From positions 145,305 through 209,304 of the forward strand of contig NZ_JHYO01000003.1 of NCBI RefSeq assembly GCF_000688235.1: a stretch of DNA of 64,000 nt, written 5' to 3'. The position numbers and the translations under genes are program-made. Shown here piece by piece: positions 1-9,917 of the stretch (positions within the stretch are counted from its first letter, which is position 1; each line of letters starts with the position of its first letter). This DNA is from Terasakiella pusilla DSM 6293 (GTDB lineage Bacteria; Pseudomonadota; Alphaproteobacteria; Rhodospirillales; Terasakiellaceae). The notes beneath the pieces are model-generated. The model saw only the letters and a program-made list of their open reading frames with translations, had not been told where the DNA came from and searched no databases.

Positions 1-1648
1 GTTCTACGATAAGCCGTTCTTGAAGTTTGAACGTTTGCTGGAAACCTATTTGGCCTTTGCGCCGCGTGGTTTTCTCTCATTCAAAACAGCCATTCCGGTG
101 TGGATGAAGGAAAAGCTGTTCCAGAAAGATTTTTTGCGCAAAGAATTTAAAAAGTACGATCCAGATTTTGACTGGATGAACAAACTTCTGTTTGCAGAAC
201 ACCATCAAAGCCACGCAGCCTCGGCTTTTTATCCCAGTCCGTTTGAAGAAGCGATCGTCTTGACCATGGACGGTGTGGGCGAGTGGGCGACCACGTCTGT
301 TGCGATCGGGCGGGGCAATAAGTTGGAAATGGTGAAGGAAATTCACTTCCCCCATTCCCTTGGTCTTCTGTATTCCGCTTTTACCTATTACACGGGGTTT
401 CGGGTAAATTCTGGGGAATATAAAGTGATGGGTCTGGCGCCTTATGGGCAGCCAAAATATAAAGACCTGATCATGGAGCATCTGATTGATGTGAAAGAGG
501 ATGGTTCTTTCCGTCTGGATATGTCCTACTTTAATTATGCAACGGGTTTAACCATGACGAACCAGAAGTTTGCCGATTTGTTTGGCAAACCGGTGCGCGG
601 CCGTGAGGGGGAAGAGCTTGAGCAGTTCCATATGGATATTGCGGCCTCTGTACAGGCGGTGACGGAAGAAGTGGTCTTGCGCCTGACCCGTTCGTTGGCT
701 GAAGAGTATGGCATCAAAAACCTATGTATGGCTGGTGGTGTGGCCCTGAACTGTGTGGCAAACGGGAAGGTTTTGCGCGATCAGGCGTTTGAAAATGTCT
801 GGGTTCAGCCTGCGGCAGGCGATGCGGGTGGCGCTTTGGGCGCAGCCATGACAGCCCATTATCACCATAAAGGCGAACCACGTGTTGCCGATACGGGCAA
901 AGACTTTATGCGCGGATCGTACCTCGGCCCGGTTTATGAACAAGCGGATATTGAAAAACGCCTGACTGAGGCGGGGGCTGTCTTTGAAGTCCTGAGCGAT
1001 GAAGACACCATTGCGGCCACAGCCGATGCCATGGCGGCAGAACGTGCGATTGGCTGGATGCAAGGCCGCATGGAATTTGGCCCGCGTGCCCTTGGTGGTC
1101 GATCTATCATTGCGGACCCACGTTCCCCAAAGATGCAGAAGATCTTGAACTTAAAGGTAAAATATCGCGAATCGTTCCGTCCCTTTGCCCCGTCTGTGTT
1201 GCGTGAAGATGTGGCCCAATGGTTTGATCTGGACGGCGATAGCCCTTACATGCTGATGGTTGCCGATGTCCACAAGGACAAGCAAAAAGAGATGACGCCG
1301 CAGCAAGAGGCCCTGTTTGGGATTGAAAAACTGAACGTGCCGCGCTCAGACATTCCGGCGGTGACGCATGTGGATTATTCGGCACGGATCCAGACGATCC
1401 ATGAAGACACAAACCCGCGTTTTTATGGCGTTGTAAAAGCGTTTAAAGAACGTACGGGTTGTCCGGTATCGGTCAACACCAGCTTTAACGTGCGCGGCGA
1501 GCCGATTGTGAATACGCCGGAAGATGCGTTCCGTTGCTTTATGGGCACCGAACTGGACAACTTGGTTGTGGGCAACTGCTTCCTGAAAAAAGAAGATCAG
1601 GACAAAAAGCTGAAGCTGGATTACAAAAACGCGTTTGAGCTGGATTGA
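1..1648 (+). CDS. Carbamoyltransferase, NodU/CmcH family (5' end cut by window)
   Basis: Transfers a carbamoyl group from carbamoyl phosphate, through carbamoyl-AMP, to a hydroxyl of an unknown acceptor such as a sugar, antibiotic or surface glycan. The frame is open from base 2, and the residues there (FYDKPFLKFERLLETY) look like the family's interior, so the true start lies left of the window; the first in-frame start-like codon, TTG at 20, is not the gene start. The visible 548 residues include the actin/TsaD-like ATPase half (HHQSHAASAFYP, GGVALNCVANGK, AAGDAGGALGAA) and the C-terminal half with EFGPRALGGRSI and TSFNVRGEPIVNTPEDA. gpsA follows 71 bases downstream. Family assignment is secure; the substrate is not known. 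Confidence 0.93.
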   Translation, partial: FYDKPFLKFERLLETYLAFAPRGFLSFKTAIPVWMKEKLFQKDFLRKEFKKYDPDFDWMNKLLFAEHHQSHAASAFYPSPFEEAIVLTMDGVGEWATTSVAIGRGNKLEMVKEIHFPHSLGLLYSAFTYYTGFRVNSGEYKVMGLAPYGQPKYKDLIMEHLIDVKEDGSFRLDMSYFNYATGLTMTNQKFADLFGKPVRGREGEELEQFHMDIAASVQAVTEEVVLRLTRSLAEEYGIKNLCMAGGVALNCVANGKVLRDQAFENVWVQPAAGDAGGALGAAMTAHYHHKGEPRVADTGKDFMRGSYLGPVYEQADIEKRLTEAGAVFEVLSDEDTIAATADAMAAERAIGWMQGRMEFGPRALGGRSIIADPRSPKMQKILNLKVKYRESFRPFAPSVLREDVAQWFDLDGDSPYMLMVADVHKDKQKEMTPQQEALFGIEKLNVPRSDIPAVTHVDYSARIQTIHEDTNPRFYGVVKAFKERTGCPVSVNTSFNVRGEPIVNTPEDAFRCFMGTELDNLVVGNCFLKKEDQDKKLKLDYKNAFELD

Positions 1649-1719
1649 TATTTGACCGTTGGGCCTTTCCATCGCATAAAGGGTACACTGAATTCTTTAG
1701 AGAGAAGGTCTGACGTTCA

Positions 1720-2709
1720 ATGACAAAAGTGGGTGTGATCGGCGCGGGTGCTTGGGGCACGGCATTGGCTTGTGCGGCACAACGCGCGGGCAATGAGGTC
1801 CTGTTGCAGGCCCATGAGCCGGAGGTTGCTGAAGCAATTAACCGGACTTATTCAAACCCGGTTTATTTGCCCAATACCAGCCTTGATGTGAATATAAAGG
1901 CCACGCCTCATTTAAGCGATCTGGCAGATAGCGACATTATTTTGATGGTTGCCCCGGCCCAGTTTGTGCGCGCAACCGCCCGTCAGATTAAATCCTTCCT
2001 TAAAAAAGAAACACCCTTGCTGGTCTGTGCTAAGGGCATTGAGCTGGACAGTGGCAAGCTGATGAGCGAAGTGCTGCGCGAAGAGTTGCCGGAGGCGGAG
2101 GTCGGTATTTTATCCGGTCCGACCTTTGCGATTGAAGTTGTAAACGCCCTGCCGTCAGCTTGTACGCTTGCGATGTCGAACCTGTCGCACGCGATGGAGA
2201 TTGCAAACGCGATCGGGTCGAATCGGTTTCGGATTTATGCCAGTGACGACATTGTCGGCGCGCAAATCGGTGGGGCGGTTAAAAACGTGTTGGCGATTGC
2301 CAGCGGGATGGCCTCAGGCAAAGGGTTTGGCGATAATGCACGTGCGGCCTTAATCACCCGCGGGATCTCGGAACTGGTGCGCTTGGGTGTGTCCAAAGGT
2401 GCAAAAGCGGAAACCTTGATGGGGCTGTCCGGGATGGGGGATTTGACCCTGACCTGTAACTCCATGCAATCGCGTAACTTTTCCCTTGGTGTGGCGCTGG
2501 GGCAGGGCGAACAGCTGGAAGATATTCTGAAGGTGCGCAAGGCCGTCACCGAAGGGGTGTTTACCGCCCGCTCCGTCTGTAAACTGGCCGAAACCCAAGG
2601 CGTTGAAATGCCGATTTGTGCCGCGGTTAATCGTATTTTGAATGAAGGTGCGGATATCACCCAAGTGGTTGAAGACCTGTTATCACGTCCATTTAAGGAA
2701 GAACTCTGA
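1720..2709 (+). CDS. gpsA: Glycerol-3-phosphate dehydrogenase [NAD(P)+]
   Basis: Cytosolic enzyme reducing dihydroxyacetone phosphate to sn-glycerol 3-phosphate, the backbone for phospholipid synthesis. The 329-residue length is typical. The N-terminal Rossmann motif GAGAWGTALA sits at about residues 8-17, followed by GPTFAIEV and the catalytic-lysine segment GGAVKNVLAIASG. The ATG is preceded by an AGAGAAGG ribosome site. The stop overlaps the start of the next gene by one base (TGATG), so translation of the YciI protein is probably coupled. In many alphaproteobacteria gpsA follows tsaD; here it follows a carbamoyltransferase whose N-terminal domain has the same fold as TsaD. Confidence 0.97.
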   Translation: MTKVGVIGAGAWGTALACAAQRAGNEVLLQAHEPEVAEAINRTYSNPVYLPNTSLDVNIKATPHLSDLADSDIILMVAPAQFVRATARQIKSFLKKETPLLVCAKGIELDSGKLMSEVLREELPEAEVGILSGPTFAIEVVNALPSACTLAMSNLSHAMEIANAIGSNRFRIYASDDIVGAQIGGAVKNVLAIASGMASGKGFGDNARAALITRGISELVRLGVSKGAKAETLMGLSGMGDLTLTCNSMQSRNFSLGVALGQGEQLEDILKVRKAVTEGVFTARSVCKLAETQGVEMPICAAVNRILNEGADITQVVEDLLSRPFKEEL

Positions 2710-2990
2710 TGCTTTATGTCATTACATGTGTGGATAAACCGGATCATTTGCAGGTTCGTCTGGATAACCGTCCGGCCCATCTGGACTATCTGAATAGCTT
2801 TGCCGACAAACTGGTTGGCGCTGGCCCGACGTTGTCAGAAGAAGACGATGCCATGAACGGATCCGTGGTTATTCTGGACCTCGCAAATCAGGCAGAAGCG
2901 GAAGATTTTTGCGCCAATGACCCTTACGCAAAAGCAGGCTTGTTTGAAAGCGTCACCATTTCCAAATGGAAGAAAGTTTTACCTGCGTAA
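2709..2990 (+). CDS. YciI family protein
   Basis: Small (93 aa) ferredoxin-like-fold protein of the YciI/YCII family. Family members are mostly uncharacterised; some relatives act as dehydrochlorinases or lactone-type enzymes. Seen: a conserved N-terminal strand (MLYVITCVDKP), the family's His/Asp region HLDYLNSF, and a C-terminal FCANDPYAKAGLFESV stretch carrying the usual DP(Y/F) motif. The start overlaps the gpsA stop (TGATG) and the EVE gene follows after 13 bases, so it sits in the middle of a housekeeping operon. The reaction is unknown. Confidence 0.9.
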   Translation: MLYVITCVDKPDHLQVRLDNRPAHLDYLNSFADKLVGAGPTLSEEDDAMNGSVVILDLANQAEAEDFCANDPYAKAGLFESVTISKWKKVLPA

Positions 2991-3003
2991 GTAAGGGCTG
3001 ATC

Positions 3004-3417
3004 ATGGCGTACTGGCTTGTTAAATCCGAACCGGAAACCTGGTCCTGGCAGGATCATGTCAAAAAAGGTGTTGAGCCTTGGGATGGGGTGCGCAACCATC
3101 AGGCCAGTAAATTTATGAAGGAAATGAAGGTCGGTGATCTGGCCTTTTTCTATCATTCCGGCAAAGAACGCGCGATCGTCGGGATCGTAGAAGTGGTCCG
3201 GGAAGCCTATCCGGACCCCAGCGATGAGACCGGGCGTTTTGTCATGGTGGATTTAAAGGCTGGACGATCTTTGGGGTGCGCGGTTACGTTGAAAGAAGTT
3301 AAGGACGACCCCCGCCTGCAGGACATGGCGTTGGTCAAACAGGCCCGTTTGTCGGTGATGCCGGTTGCGCCTGTGGCATGGGAAATTATTTGCGAAAAGG
3401 GAAAGGGAAAGCCGTGA
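3004..3417 (+). CDS. EVE domain-containing protein
   Basis: A 137-residue protein made up entirely of an EVE (PUA-like) domain, the family of human THYN1. These domains are thought to read modified bases in DNA or RNA. Seen: the opening MAYWLVKSEPETWSW, then WDGVRNHQA and GDLAFFYHSG, which form the typical aromatic cage region, and PDPSDETGRF. It follows the YciI gene by 13 bases and its TGA overlaps the GTG start of the Rieske gene (GTGA). The gpsA-YciI-EVE order is common in alphaproteobacteria, so genomic context suggests a housekeeping rather than a defence role. Confidence 0.95.
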   Translation: MAYWLVKSEPETWSWQDHVKKGVEPWDGVRNHQASKFMKEMKVGDLAFFYHSGKERAIVGIVEVVREAYPDPSDETGRFVMVDLKAGRSLGCAVTLKEVKDDPRLQDMALVKQARLSVMPVAPVAWEIICEKGKGKP

Positions 3418-3755
3418 CAACACATCGTTTGTGCAGCATTCATGAGATTGAAGAAGAAACCAGCAAGGAATTTATGGTTCCTGATGACAGCCAGGGGCAA
3501 TCTGTATTTGCGGTGAAAAAAGACGGTGTGATTAGTGTTTTTGCCAATACCTGCCCTCATCTGGGCATCCCGTTAAATATACAACCTGACGGATTCTTGG
3601 ATATGGAAAAGAATTTTGTCATCTGTTCCACCCATGGGGCACTTTTCAAGCTTGATGATGGCGAATGTGTCCATGGACCCTGTCTGGGAAAAAATCTGAC
3701 CCCGATCTCTTATGAAATTATTGGGGAAGATTTGTTTGTGTCCAAAGGGTTGTAA
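3414..3755 (+). CDS. Rieske [2Fe-2S] protein, small soluble
   Basis: A 113-residue Rieske-type ferredoxin. Ligands are Cys47-Pro-His49 and Cys71-Ser-Thr-His74, the standard CxH...CxxH arrangement; two more cysteines (85 and 90) follow. I chose the GTG at 3414 because it gives a four-base GTGA overlap with the preceding EVE gene and a normal family N-terminus; an in-frame ATG at 3378 lies inside the EVE gene and would add unrelated residues. No oxygenase subunit lies nearby, so this is a stand-alone electron carrier, perhaps of the nitrite-reductase-small-subunit-like type. The partner is unknown. Confidence 0.88.
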   Translation: MTTHRLCSIHEIEEETSKEFMVPDDSQGQSVFAVKKDGVISVFANTCPHLGIPLNIQPDGFLDMEKNFVICSTHGALFKLDDGECVHGPCLGKNLTPISYEIIGEDLFVSKGL

Positions 3756-3936
3756 CTCCTTTTCCCCAAAGGTTTTAAGGGCTTAGAAATGGGGGCAAAT
3801 TGGTAGCACCTATTTTAAAACTTTGTTGCGTATGCGAAGAGTGATTTATTCACTTGTTTCGTGCGAACTTTCTGACATAATCAGCCCTCAGTGCACTGCG
3901 ATATGGTTTTTCGCAAGGCACACAAGTTTAAACCGA

Positions 3937-3954
3937 AGCACGAAAATACGTGCT
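3937..3954 (+). promoter_or_regulatory. Small hairpin in the acs leader
   Basis: A perfect 6-bp stem AGCACG/CGTGCT with an AAAATA loop lies 36 bases before the acs ATG, with no U-run behind it. It sits in the 234-base gap between the Rieske gene and acs, which must hold the acs promoter. I cannot name a binding protein, and it may simply be a leader structure. Confidence 0.3.
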
Positions 3955-3989
3955 CACAACTCGACACACCTAGGGAGATTCGCACGAAA

Positions 3990-5924
3990 ATGTCCGACAT
4001 TTATCCAGTCAATCCAGAGATTGCCGCCAAGGCGCATGCCGATAACGACAAATATCTGGAAATGTATAAGCAGTCAGTGGAAAACCCGGAAGCATTCTGG
4101 GGTGAACACGGTAAGCGAATCGATTGGTTCAAGCCTTACACGAAAGTTAAAAATTCCAGTTTTGACGGCAATGTTGACATCCGCTGGTTTGAAGACGGGA
4201 CCACAAATGTGGCCTACAACTGCCTTGACCGTCATCTTGAAAAACGCGGCGATCAGGTTGCTATTATTTGGGAAGGCGACGACCCGTCTGATTCTGAAAA
4301 TATCACTTATAAAGATTTACACGAACGTGTGTGCAAACTCGCAAATGCGATGAAAGCGCGCGGCGTCGGCAAAGGGGACCGTGTCACCTTGTATATGCCG
4401 ATGATTCCGGAAGCTGCTGTTGCTATGCTCGCGTGTGCCCGTATTGGCGCGGTCCATTCTATCGTTTTTGGCGGGTTCTCCCCGGATGCGTTGGCGGATC
4501 GCATTAAAGGCTGCCAGGCAAAATGTCTGATCACCGCTGACGAAGGTCTGCGTGGTGGTCGTAAAGTGCCGTTGAAAGCCAACGCTGATCTGGCGATGGA
4601 CCGTGAAAACGTTGAAACCTGCATCGTTGTTAAACGCACAGGCGGCGATATCGACATGAAAGAAGGTCGTGACGTCTGGTACGAAGATATTACAGCGGCT
4701 GCCTCTAGCGATTGCCCGGCAGAAGAAATGAATGCGGAAGATCCGCTGTTCATTCTCTATACATCCGGTTCAACCGGGATGCCGAAGGGTGTTCAGCACA
4801 ACACAGGCGGTTATCTGGTCTATGCATCCATGACGCATGAGTATGTGTTTGATTACCAGGAAGGCGATGTCTACTGGTGTACGGCAGATGTGGGCTGGGT
4901 GACTGGTCATTCTTACATCGTCTATGGTCCGTTGGCGAACGGCGCGACCACATTGATGTTTGAAGGCGTGCCAAACTATCCGAGCGTCTCTCGTTTCTGG
5001 GAAGTGTGCGACAAGCATAAGGTCAACATCTTCTACACAGCACCGACGGCGATCCGTTCTTTGATGCGTGAAGGTAATGAGCCGGTTGAAAAATGTGACC
5101 TGTCTACCTTGCGCGTGCTGGGGTCTGTGGGTGAGCCGATCAACCCGGAAGCCTGGAACTGGTACAACGAAGTTGTCGGTAAAGGTAAATGCCCGATTGT
5201 GGATACATGGTGGCAGACAGAAACAGGCGGAATCCTGATTACGCCGCTGCCGGGGGCAACAGACTTGAAGCCGGGTTCTGCAACCCGTCCGTTCTTTGGT
5301 GTTCAGCCGCAACTGGTTGATAATGACGGCAACGTGCTGGAAGGCGCGACCGAAGGGAACCTGTGTATGGTCGATAGCTGGCCGGGCATGATGCGCACCT
5401 GTTATGGCGATCACGAACGTTTCATCCAGACGTATTTCTCGACTTATAAAGGGAAATATTTCACAGGGGACGGCGCGCGTCGTGATGAAGATGGCTACTA
5501 CTGGATTACAGGTCGCGTGGATGACGTGATCAACGTGTCTGGTCACCGTATGGGCACGGCAGAGATCGAGTCTGCACTTGTGGCGCACCCGAAAGTGGCG
5601 GAAGCCGCTGTGGTGGGCGCACCGCATGACCTGAAAGGGCAGGGCATCTATGTCTATGTGACTCTGAATGCGGATGAAGAACCCTCTGACGAGTTGAAAA
5701 CGGAACTGGTGAAATGGGTTCGTCATGAAATCGGCCCGATTGCGTCACCGGATTGGTTGCAGTGGTCACCGGGTCTGCCGAAAACACGTTCCGGTAAAAT
5801 CATGCGCCGTATCCTGCGCAAGATTGCGGAAGATGATTTCGGTGCGTTGGGGGATACGTCCACATTGGCGGATCCGAGCGTGGTTGATGAACTGATCGAC
5901 AACCGTCAGAATCGCTCCGATTAA
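3990..5924 (+). CDS. acs: Acetyl-CoA synthetase
   Basis: AMP-forming ligase that converts acetate, ATP and CoA into acetyl-CoA via acetyl-AMP. The 644 residues from the ATG at 3990 match the family length. The upstream AGGGAGA is a good ribosome site, and the reading frame further upstream (to 3891) is not protein-like. Seen: the AMP-binding loop [35 protein letters not shown], and the C-terminal [13 protein letters not shown] whose lysine is the residue controlled by acetylation in this family. It is transcribed alone, with a 234-base leader and a strong terminator just after the gene. Confidence 0.98.
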   Translation: MSDIYPVNPEIAAKAHADNDKYLEMYKQSVENPEAFWGEHGKRIDWFKPYTKVKNSSFDGNVDIRWFEDGTTNVAYNCLDRHLEKRGDQVAIIWEGDDPSDSENITYKDLHERVCKLANAMKARGVGKGDRVTLYMPMIPEAAVAMLACARIGAVHSIVFGGFSPDALADRIKGCQAKCLITADEGLRGGRKVPLKANADLAMDRENVETCIVVKRTGGDIDMKEGRDVWYEDITAAASSDCPAEEMNAEDPLFILYTSGSTGMPKGVQHNTGGYLVYASMTHEYVFDYQEGDVYWCTADVGWVTGHSYIVYGPLANGATTLMFEGVPNYPSVSRFWEVCDKHKVNIFYTAPTAIRSLMREGNEPVEKCDLSTLRVLGSVGEPINPEAWNWYNEVVGKGKCPIVDTWWQTETGGILITPLPGATDLKPGSATRPFFGVQPQLVDNDGNVLEGATEGNLCMVDSWPGMMRTCYGDHERFIQTYFSTYKGKYFTGDGARRDEDGYYWITGRVDDVINVSGHRMGTAEIESALVAHPKVAEAAVVGAPHDLKGQGIYVYVTLNADEEPSDELKTELVKWVRHEIGPIASPDWLQWSPGLPKTRSGKIMRRILRKIAEDDFGALGDTSTLADPSVVDELIDNRQNRSD

Positions 5925-5948
5925 TGCGTCCGTATAATTGGTAATCAG

Positions 5949-5988
5949 AAGGCCTTCCTCTATAAAGAGGGAGGCCTTTTTGTTTTTT
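5949..5988 (+). terminator. Rho-independent terminator of acs
   Basis: AAGGCCTTCCTC pairs with GAGGGAGGCCTT around a six-base loop, followed by a T-rich tract. It sits 25 bases after the acs stop. Confidence 0.9.
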
Positions 5989-6073
5989 AGTTGACGAACA
6001 AACTGGTCAATACACGTGATTGTATGTATAATATTTTTGTAATCTTGTAGTGTTTCTGGGGGGTAGATACTAT

Positions 6074-8035
6074 ATGACGCAAATATCAGACAGGCATCGG
6101 GTCTTTTTCGAGGCGTCGGCGGATGCCATGCTTATTATTGATGGCGGGGTCTTTGTTGAATGTAACCCGTCAACATTAGACCTTTTTGGTTTTGCGTCGA
6201 GTGAAGAGTTTTTTGCCACCCATCCTGCTGAAATTTCTCCGCCGCAACAGCCGGACGGACGTAATTCGTTTGATAAAGCCAATGAGATGATGGCCCTTGC
6301 TATTGAGCAGGGCAACAATCGGTTTCATTGGATGCACCGTCGTAAAAATGGGGATGTTTTTCCGGTTGAAGTCTTGCTGACCGCTATTCCGTTCGAAGGC
6401 AAAACGGTTTTACACACGGTCTTGCGCGATATTAGCGATCGTGTCGAGTTGGAGAACCAGCTACGTGGTCGCCGCGATGAATTGGAGCAGGAAGTTTCTC
6501 GTCGCACACAGGAATTGGAAGAGGCGTTAAGAGGAGCTCGCTTGCTGGGGGAGGCGGTGAATCAATCGGCTGCCAGCATCTTGATCACAGACCCAAGAGG
6601 CATGATCGAGTATATTAACCCGGCTTTTTGTCAGATTAATGGATATGATGTTCAGGAAATTATCGGTAAGCAACCGAGTATCCTCAATTCTGGTTTGCAG
6701 GGCCGTGACTTCTATCAGGAAATGTGGAAAACCATTCAAAGCGGACAGATTTGGAGCGGCACGCTTAAAAATAAGCGTAAAAATGGTGAGTTGTACTGGG
6801 CGCGTTTGAAAATTTCTCCGGTGATGGACGATCGGGGAGAGATTATAAACTATGTCGGTATCGAAACGGATATTACCGACTTTATCGAGGCAAAGGAACG
6901 GGCCGAAAATGCCAATAGGGCGAAGTCCTCTTTTCTGTCTTCCATGAGCCATGAGCTGCGCACGCCGTTAAATGCCATTATGGGCTTTTCCCAATTATTG
7001 GATATGGGGAAAAAGACCCCGTTGAGTGATCGCCAGAAAAGCTATGTGGCGAACATCAAGTCGGCAAGTGATCATCTGTTGAGCTTGATTGATGAGGTGT
7101 TGGATCTTGCGCGGGTCGAAGCGGGGAAAATGCAGTTCAATATCCAGAATGTGAATTTGCGCGACACGCTGGATGACTGTCTACAACTGGCAGATGCCTC
7201 CTATAATACATTGGATGTGACCGTAATCGATGAAACCCGAAGCAGCCTGCCTGCCTTGAAAGTCGATCCAATGCGCTTGCGTCAGGTGATCTTGAACCTG
7301 CTGTCCAATGCCAAAAAATACAATGTGGAAAATGGCAAGGTCTATGTGTCTGGTGAGTTGCGACCGGGTTCCATGTTCCGCCTTAAAATCCGGGACACGG
7401 GGGACGGCATCCCGGAATATGACCACGATAAACTGTTTAAGCCGTTCCAGCGTCTGGGGGCGGAAAAAACACAGGTGGAAGGCACGGGCATCGGCCTGTT
7501 GCTGACCAAACAGCTCGTTGAAGGCATGGGGGGCGAAATCGGTTTTGAAAGTAGTCCGGGCGTTGGCAGTACTTTCTGGATTGATCTGCCGTCCTATGGG
7601 GCACAGGCCATGCCTGCCAGCGGTTTTGATTTTTCAGAAACCTTGAACATGCAATGTTGTGATAGCCTGCATACCTTATTGTATGTGGAAGATATCGCCA
7701 TTAATCGTGAATTGATGAAGGCGATTGTGGATGAAATCCCCAACCTGAATTTGATTTGCGCCCAAACCGCAACCGATGGGATCGAACTTGCGCAACGTGA
7801 AAAGCCACATTTGATCATCATGGATATCAATTTGCCGGACATGGATGGTTATGAAGCTTTTAAACTGTTGAAAAAACATGAGGAGACTAAAAATATTCCC
7901 GTGGTTGCCCTGAGTGCGGATGCTATGGAGCAAGCCAAGATAAAGGCGTGTGAAACCGGCTTTGTGGAATATTTGACCAAGCCGTTTAACATGGCGGATC
8001 TGCTGAGTGTCCTGAACATGACCATCGACGGTTAA
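6074..8035 (+). CDS. Hybrid sensor histidine kinase (PAS-PAS-HisKA-HATPase-REC)
   Basis: A 653-residue cytoplasmic sensor with no membrane segment. Domains in order: PAS (about 8-125), coiled coil (125-170), PAS/PAC (about 175-285), HisKA with phospho-acceptor His293 in SMSHELRTPLN, HATPase (about 385-520; RLRQVILNLLSNAKKY, RDTGDGIP, GTGIGLLLTK), then a receiver with phospho-acceptor Asp584 in IIMDINLPDMDGYEAF. The ATG at 6074 has a G-rich ribosome site about ten bases upstream; a GTG at 6050 is in frame but lacks one. No HPt protein or output regulator is adjacent, so it is an orphan hybrid kinase. The signal is unknown; soluble double-PAS kinases often sense redox, oxygen or light. Confidence 0.95.
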   Translation: MTQISDRHRVFFEASADAMLIIDGGVFVECNPSTLDLFGFASSEEFFATHPAEISPPQQPDGRNSFDKANEMMALAIEQGNNRFHWMHRRKNGDVFPVEVLLTAIPFEGKTVLHTVLRDISDRVELENQLRGRRDELEQEVSRRTQELEEALRGARLLGEAVNQSAASILITDPRGMIEYINPAFCQINGYDVQEIIGKQPSILNSGLQGRDFYQEMWKTIQSGQIWSGTLKNKRKNGELYWARLKISPVMDDRGEIINYVGIETDITDFIEAKERAENANRAKSSFLSSMSHELRTPLNAIMGFSQLLDMGKKTPLSDRQKSYVANIKSASDHLLSLIDEVLDLARVEAGKMQFNIQNVNLRDTLDDCLQLADASYNTLDVTVIDETRSSLPALKVDPMRLRQVILNLLSNAKKYNVENGKVYVSGELRPGSMFRLKIRDTGDGIPEYDHDKLFKPFQRLGAEKTQVEGTGIGLLLTKQLVEGMGGEIGFESSPGVGSTFWIDLPSYGAQAMPASGFDFSETLNMQCCDSLHTLLYVEDIAINRELMKAIVDEIPNLNLICAQTATDGIELAQREKPHLIIMDINLPDMDGYEAFKLLKKHEETKNIPVVALSADAMEQAKIKACETGFVEYLTKPFNMADLLSVLNMTIDG

Positions 8036-8129
8036 ACCCGCACTGTTGCATTGCACACTAGCACGCGATCTGGTATAGAGCGCGCGAGTTTCTTACCCCA
8101 CTTCTTATTATTGCAGGAGCGATTGCCCC

Positions 8130-9701
8130 ATGGCTACTCCCATCCGTCGTGCATTGTTATCGGTTTCCGACAAAACCGGTCTTGTTGAATTTGGTAAAGC
8201 GCTGGCTTCCAAAGGTGTTGAATTGTTGTCTACGGGCGGCACCTATAAGGCGTTGGCTGATGCTGGTGTGCCGGTCATCGAAGTTTCCGCCCACACAGGG
8301 TTCCCGGAAATTATGGACGGTCGCGTTAAAACCCTGCATCCGAAAATTCACGGTGGCCTGTTGGCGCTGCGCGAAAATGACGAGCATGTAGCGGCGATGG
8401 AAAAACATAACATCGCCCCGATCGATCTGTTGGCCGTTAACCTCTATCCGTTTGAAAGCACCGTGGCTGCGGGTGCGGATTTTGATACCTGCATTGAAAA
8501 TATCGACATTGGCGGCCCGGCCATGATCCGTGCGGCTGCGAAAAACTGGCAAGGCGTGTGTACGGTCGTTGACGTTGAAGATTACGCGCTGGTTCTGGAA
8601 GAATTGGAAGCGAACAACGGCACAACGGCGGAGTTCCGCAAGAAAATGTCTGCGATTGCTTATGCACGCACAGGCGCTTATGACGCCGCGATCTCCAGCT
8701 GGTATGCGGATCAGTTGGACATTGAGTATCCGAAACGCAAAGTCATCGCGGGTGAGCTAAAACAGACCATGCGTTACGGTGAAAACTCCCACCAGTCAGC
8801 GGCGTTCTACACAACCGGTGAAAACCGCCCCGGTGTGGCAACGGCTGAACAGCTGAACGGGAAAGAACTGTCTTACAACAACGCAAACGACACGGACGCG
8901 GCCTTTGAACTGGTCAGCGAATTTACCGAAGATGTTGCGTGTGTCATCGTTAAACACGCCAACCCTTGCGGCGTTGCCATTGGCGACAACATGAAAGACG
9001 CTTACCTGCGCGCTTATTCCTGTGATACAGAAAGTGCCTTTGGCGGTATCATCGCCTTTAACCGCAAGCTGGATAAAGAAACAGCCGACGAGCTGGCGAA
9101 AATCTTCCTCGAAGTGGTGATTGCACCGGACTTTGATGATGACGCGCTGGAGGTTTTGAAAGCGAAAAAGAACGTGCGCGTTCTCAAAACCGGTGGCATG
9201 CCGAACCCGAACGATAGTGCTGACATGGTAAAAACTCTGTCCGGGAGCTTCCTCGTTCAGTCTAAAGATAACGAGATTTTCTCCGAAGACTTTAAAGTGG
9301 TGACAGAGCGTCAGCCGACTGAGGAAGAAATGAAGGATCTGAAGTTTGCCTTCACTGTGTGTAAGCATGTGAAATCAAACGCGATTATCTATTGTAAAGA
9401 TAACATGACTGTCGGCGTGGGCGCAGGTCAAATGAGCCGCGTCAACTCGTGCCGGATTGCGGCTTTCCGTGCGGAACAAGCGGCGAAAACAGCGGGTGAT
9501 AGCGAAAGCTGGGCCAAAGGCTCTGTGGTTGCCTCAGACGCGTTCTTCCCGTTTGCGGACGGTTTGATCGAAGCGGCTGAAGCGGGCGCGACGTGCGTTA
9601 TCCAGCCGGGTGGCTCCATCCGTGATGAAGAAGTGATCGCCGCTGCTAATGAGCGTGGCATTGCGATGGTCTTCACTGGCATGCGTCACTTCCGCCACTA
9701 A
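8130..9701 (+). CDS. purH: Bifunctional AICAR transformylase / IMP cyclohydrolase
   Basis: Carries out the last two steps of de novo IMP synthesis. The 523 residues comprise an N-terminal MGS-type IMP cyclohydrolase domain (about 1-145; [26 protein letters not shown]) and a C-terminal AICAR transformylase domain (about 200-523; [43 protein letters not shown] end). A CAGGAG ribosome site precedes the ATG. It is monocistronic, with a clear terminator downstream. Confidence 0.98.
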   Translation: MATPIRRALLSVSDKTGLVEFGKALASKGVELLSTGGTYKALADAGVPVIEVSAHTGFPEIMDGRVKTLHPKIHGGLLALRENDEHVAAMEKHNIAPIDLLAVNLYPFESTVAAGADFDTCIENIDIGGPAMIRAAAKNWQGVCTVVDVEDYALVLEELEANNGTTAEFRKKMSAIAYARTGAYDAAISSWYADQLDIEYPKRKVIAGELKQTMRYGENSHQSAAFYTTGENRPGVATAEQLNGKELSYNNANDTDAAFELVSEFTEDVACVIVKHANPCGVAIGDNMKDAYLRAYSCDTESAFGGIIAFNRKLDKETADELAKIFLEVVIAPDFDDDALEVLKAKKNVRVLKTGGMPNPNDSADMVKTLSGSFLVQSKDNEIFSEDFKVVTERQPTEEEMKDLKFAFTVCKHVKSNAIIYCKDNMTVGVGAGQMSRVNSCRIAAFRAEQAAKTAGDSESWAKGSVVASDAFFPFADGLIEAAEAGATCVIQPGGSIRDEEVIAAANERGIAMVFTGMRHFRH

Positions 9702-9741
9702 GCGATTTGGTGATCCCGTCTGGGAGCCACACGAAAACAAA

Positions 9742-9780
9742 GATCCCGGCTTGATGGTAAGGCCGGGATTTTTGTTTTTT
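9742..9780 (+). terminator. Rho-independent terminator of purH
   Basis: ATCCCGGC and GCCGGGAT pair around an eleven-base loop and are followed by a T-run. It lies 40 bases after the purH stop. Confidence 0.9.
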
Positions 9781-9917
9781 GGTTGAATAGGTTTAAAGCC
9801 TAGTATTTATAGGTTGATGTAACTGTTTGCCTTGCCCCCACTCTATCAGGTAGGATCGTAAGACAGGTTTGTTTTGTTCTGTAGATGTCGCCTTAGAAGC
9901 GGAGGATCAGGATTTCG

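Noticed and set aside
3004..3417. EVE protein considered as part of a defence system (modified-base sensing).
   Set aside because: It lies within a gpsA-YciI-EVE-Rieske housekeeping operon; no nuclease, methylase or mobile element is near.
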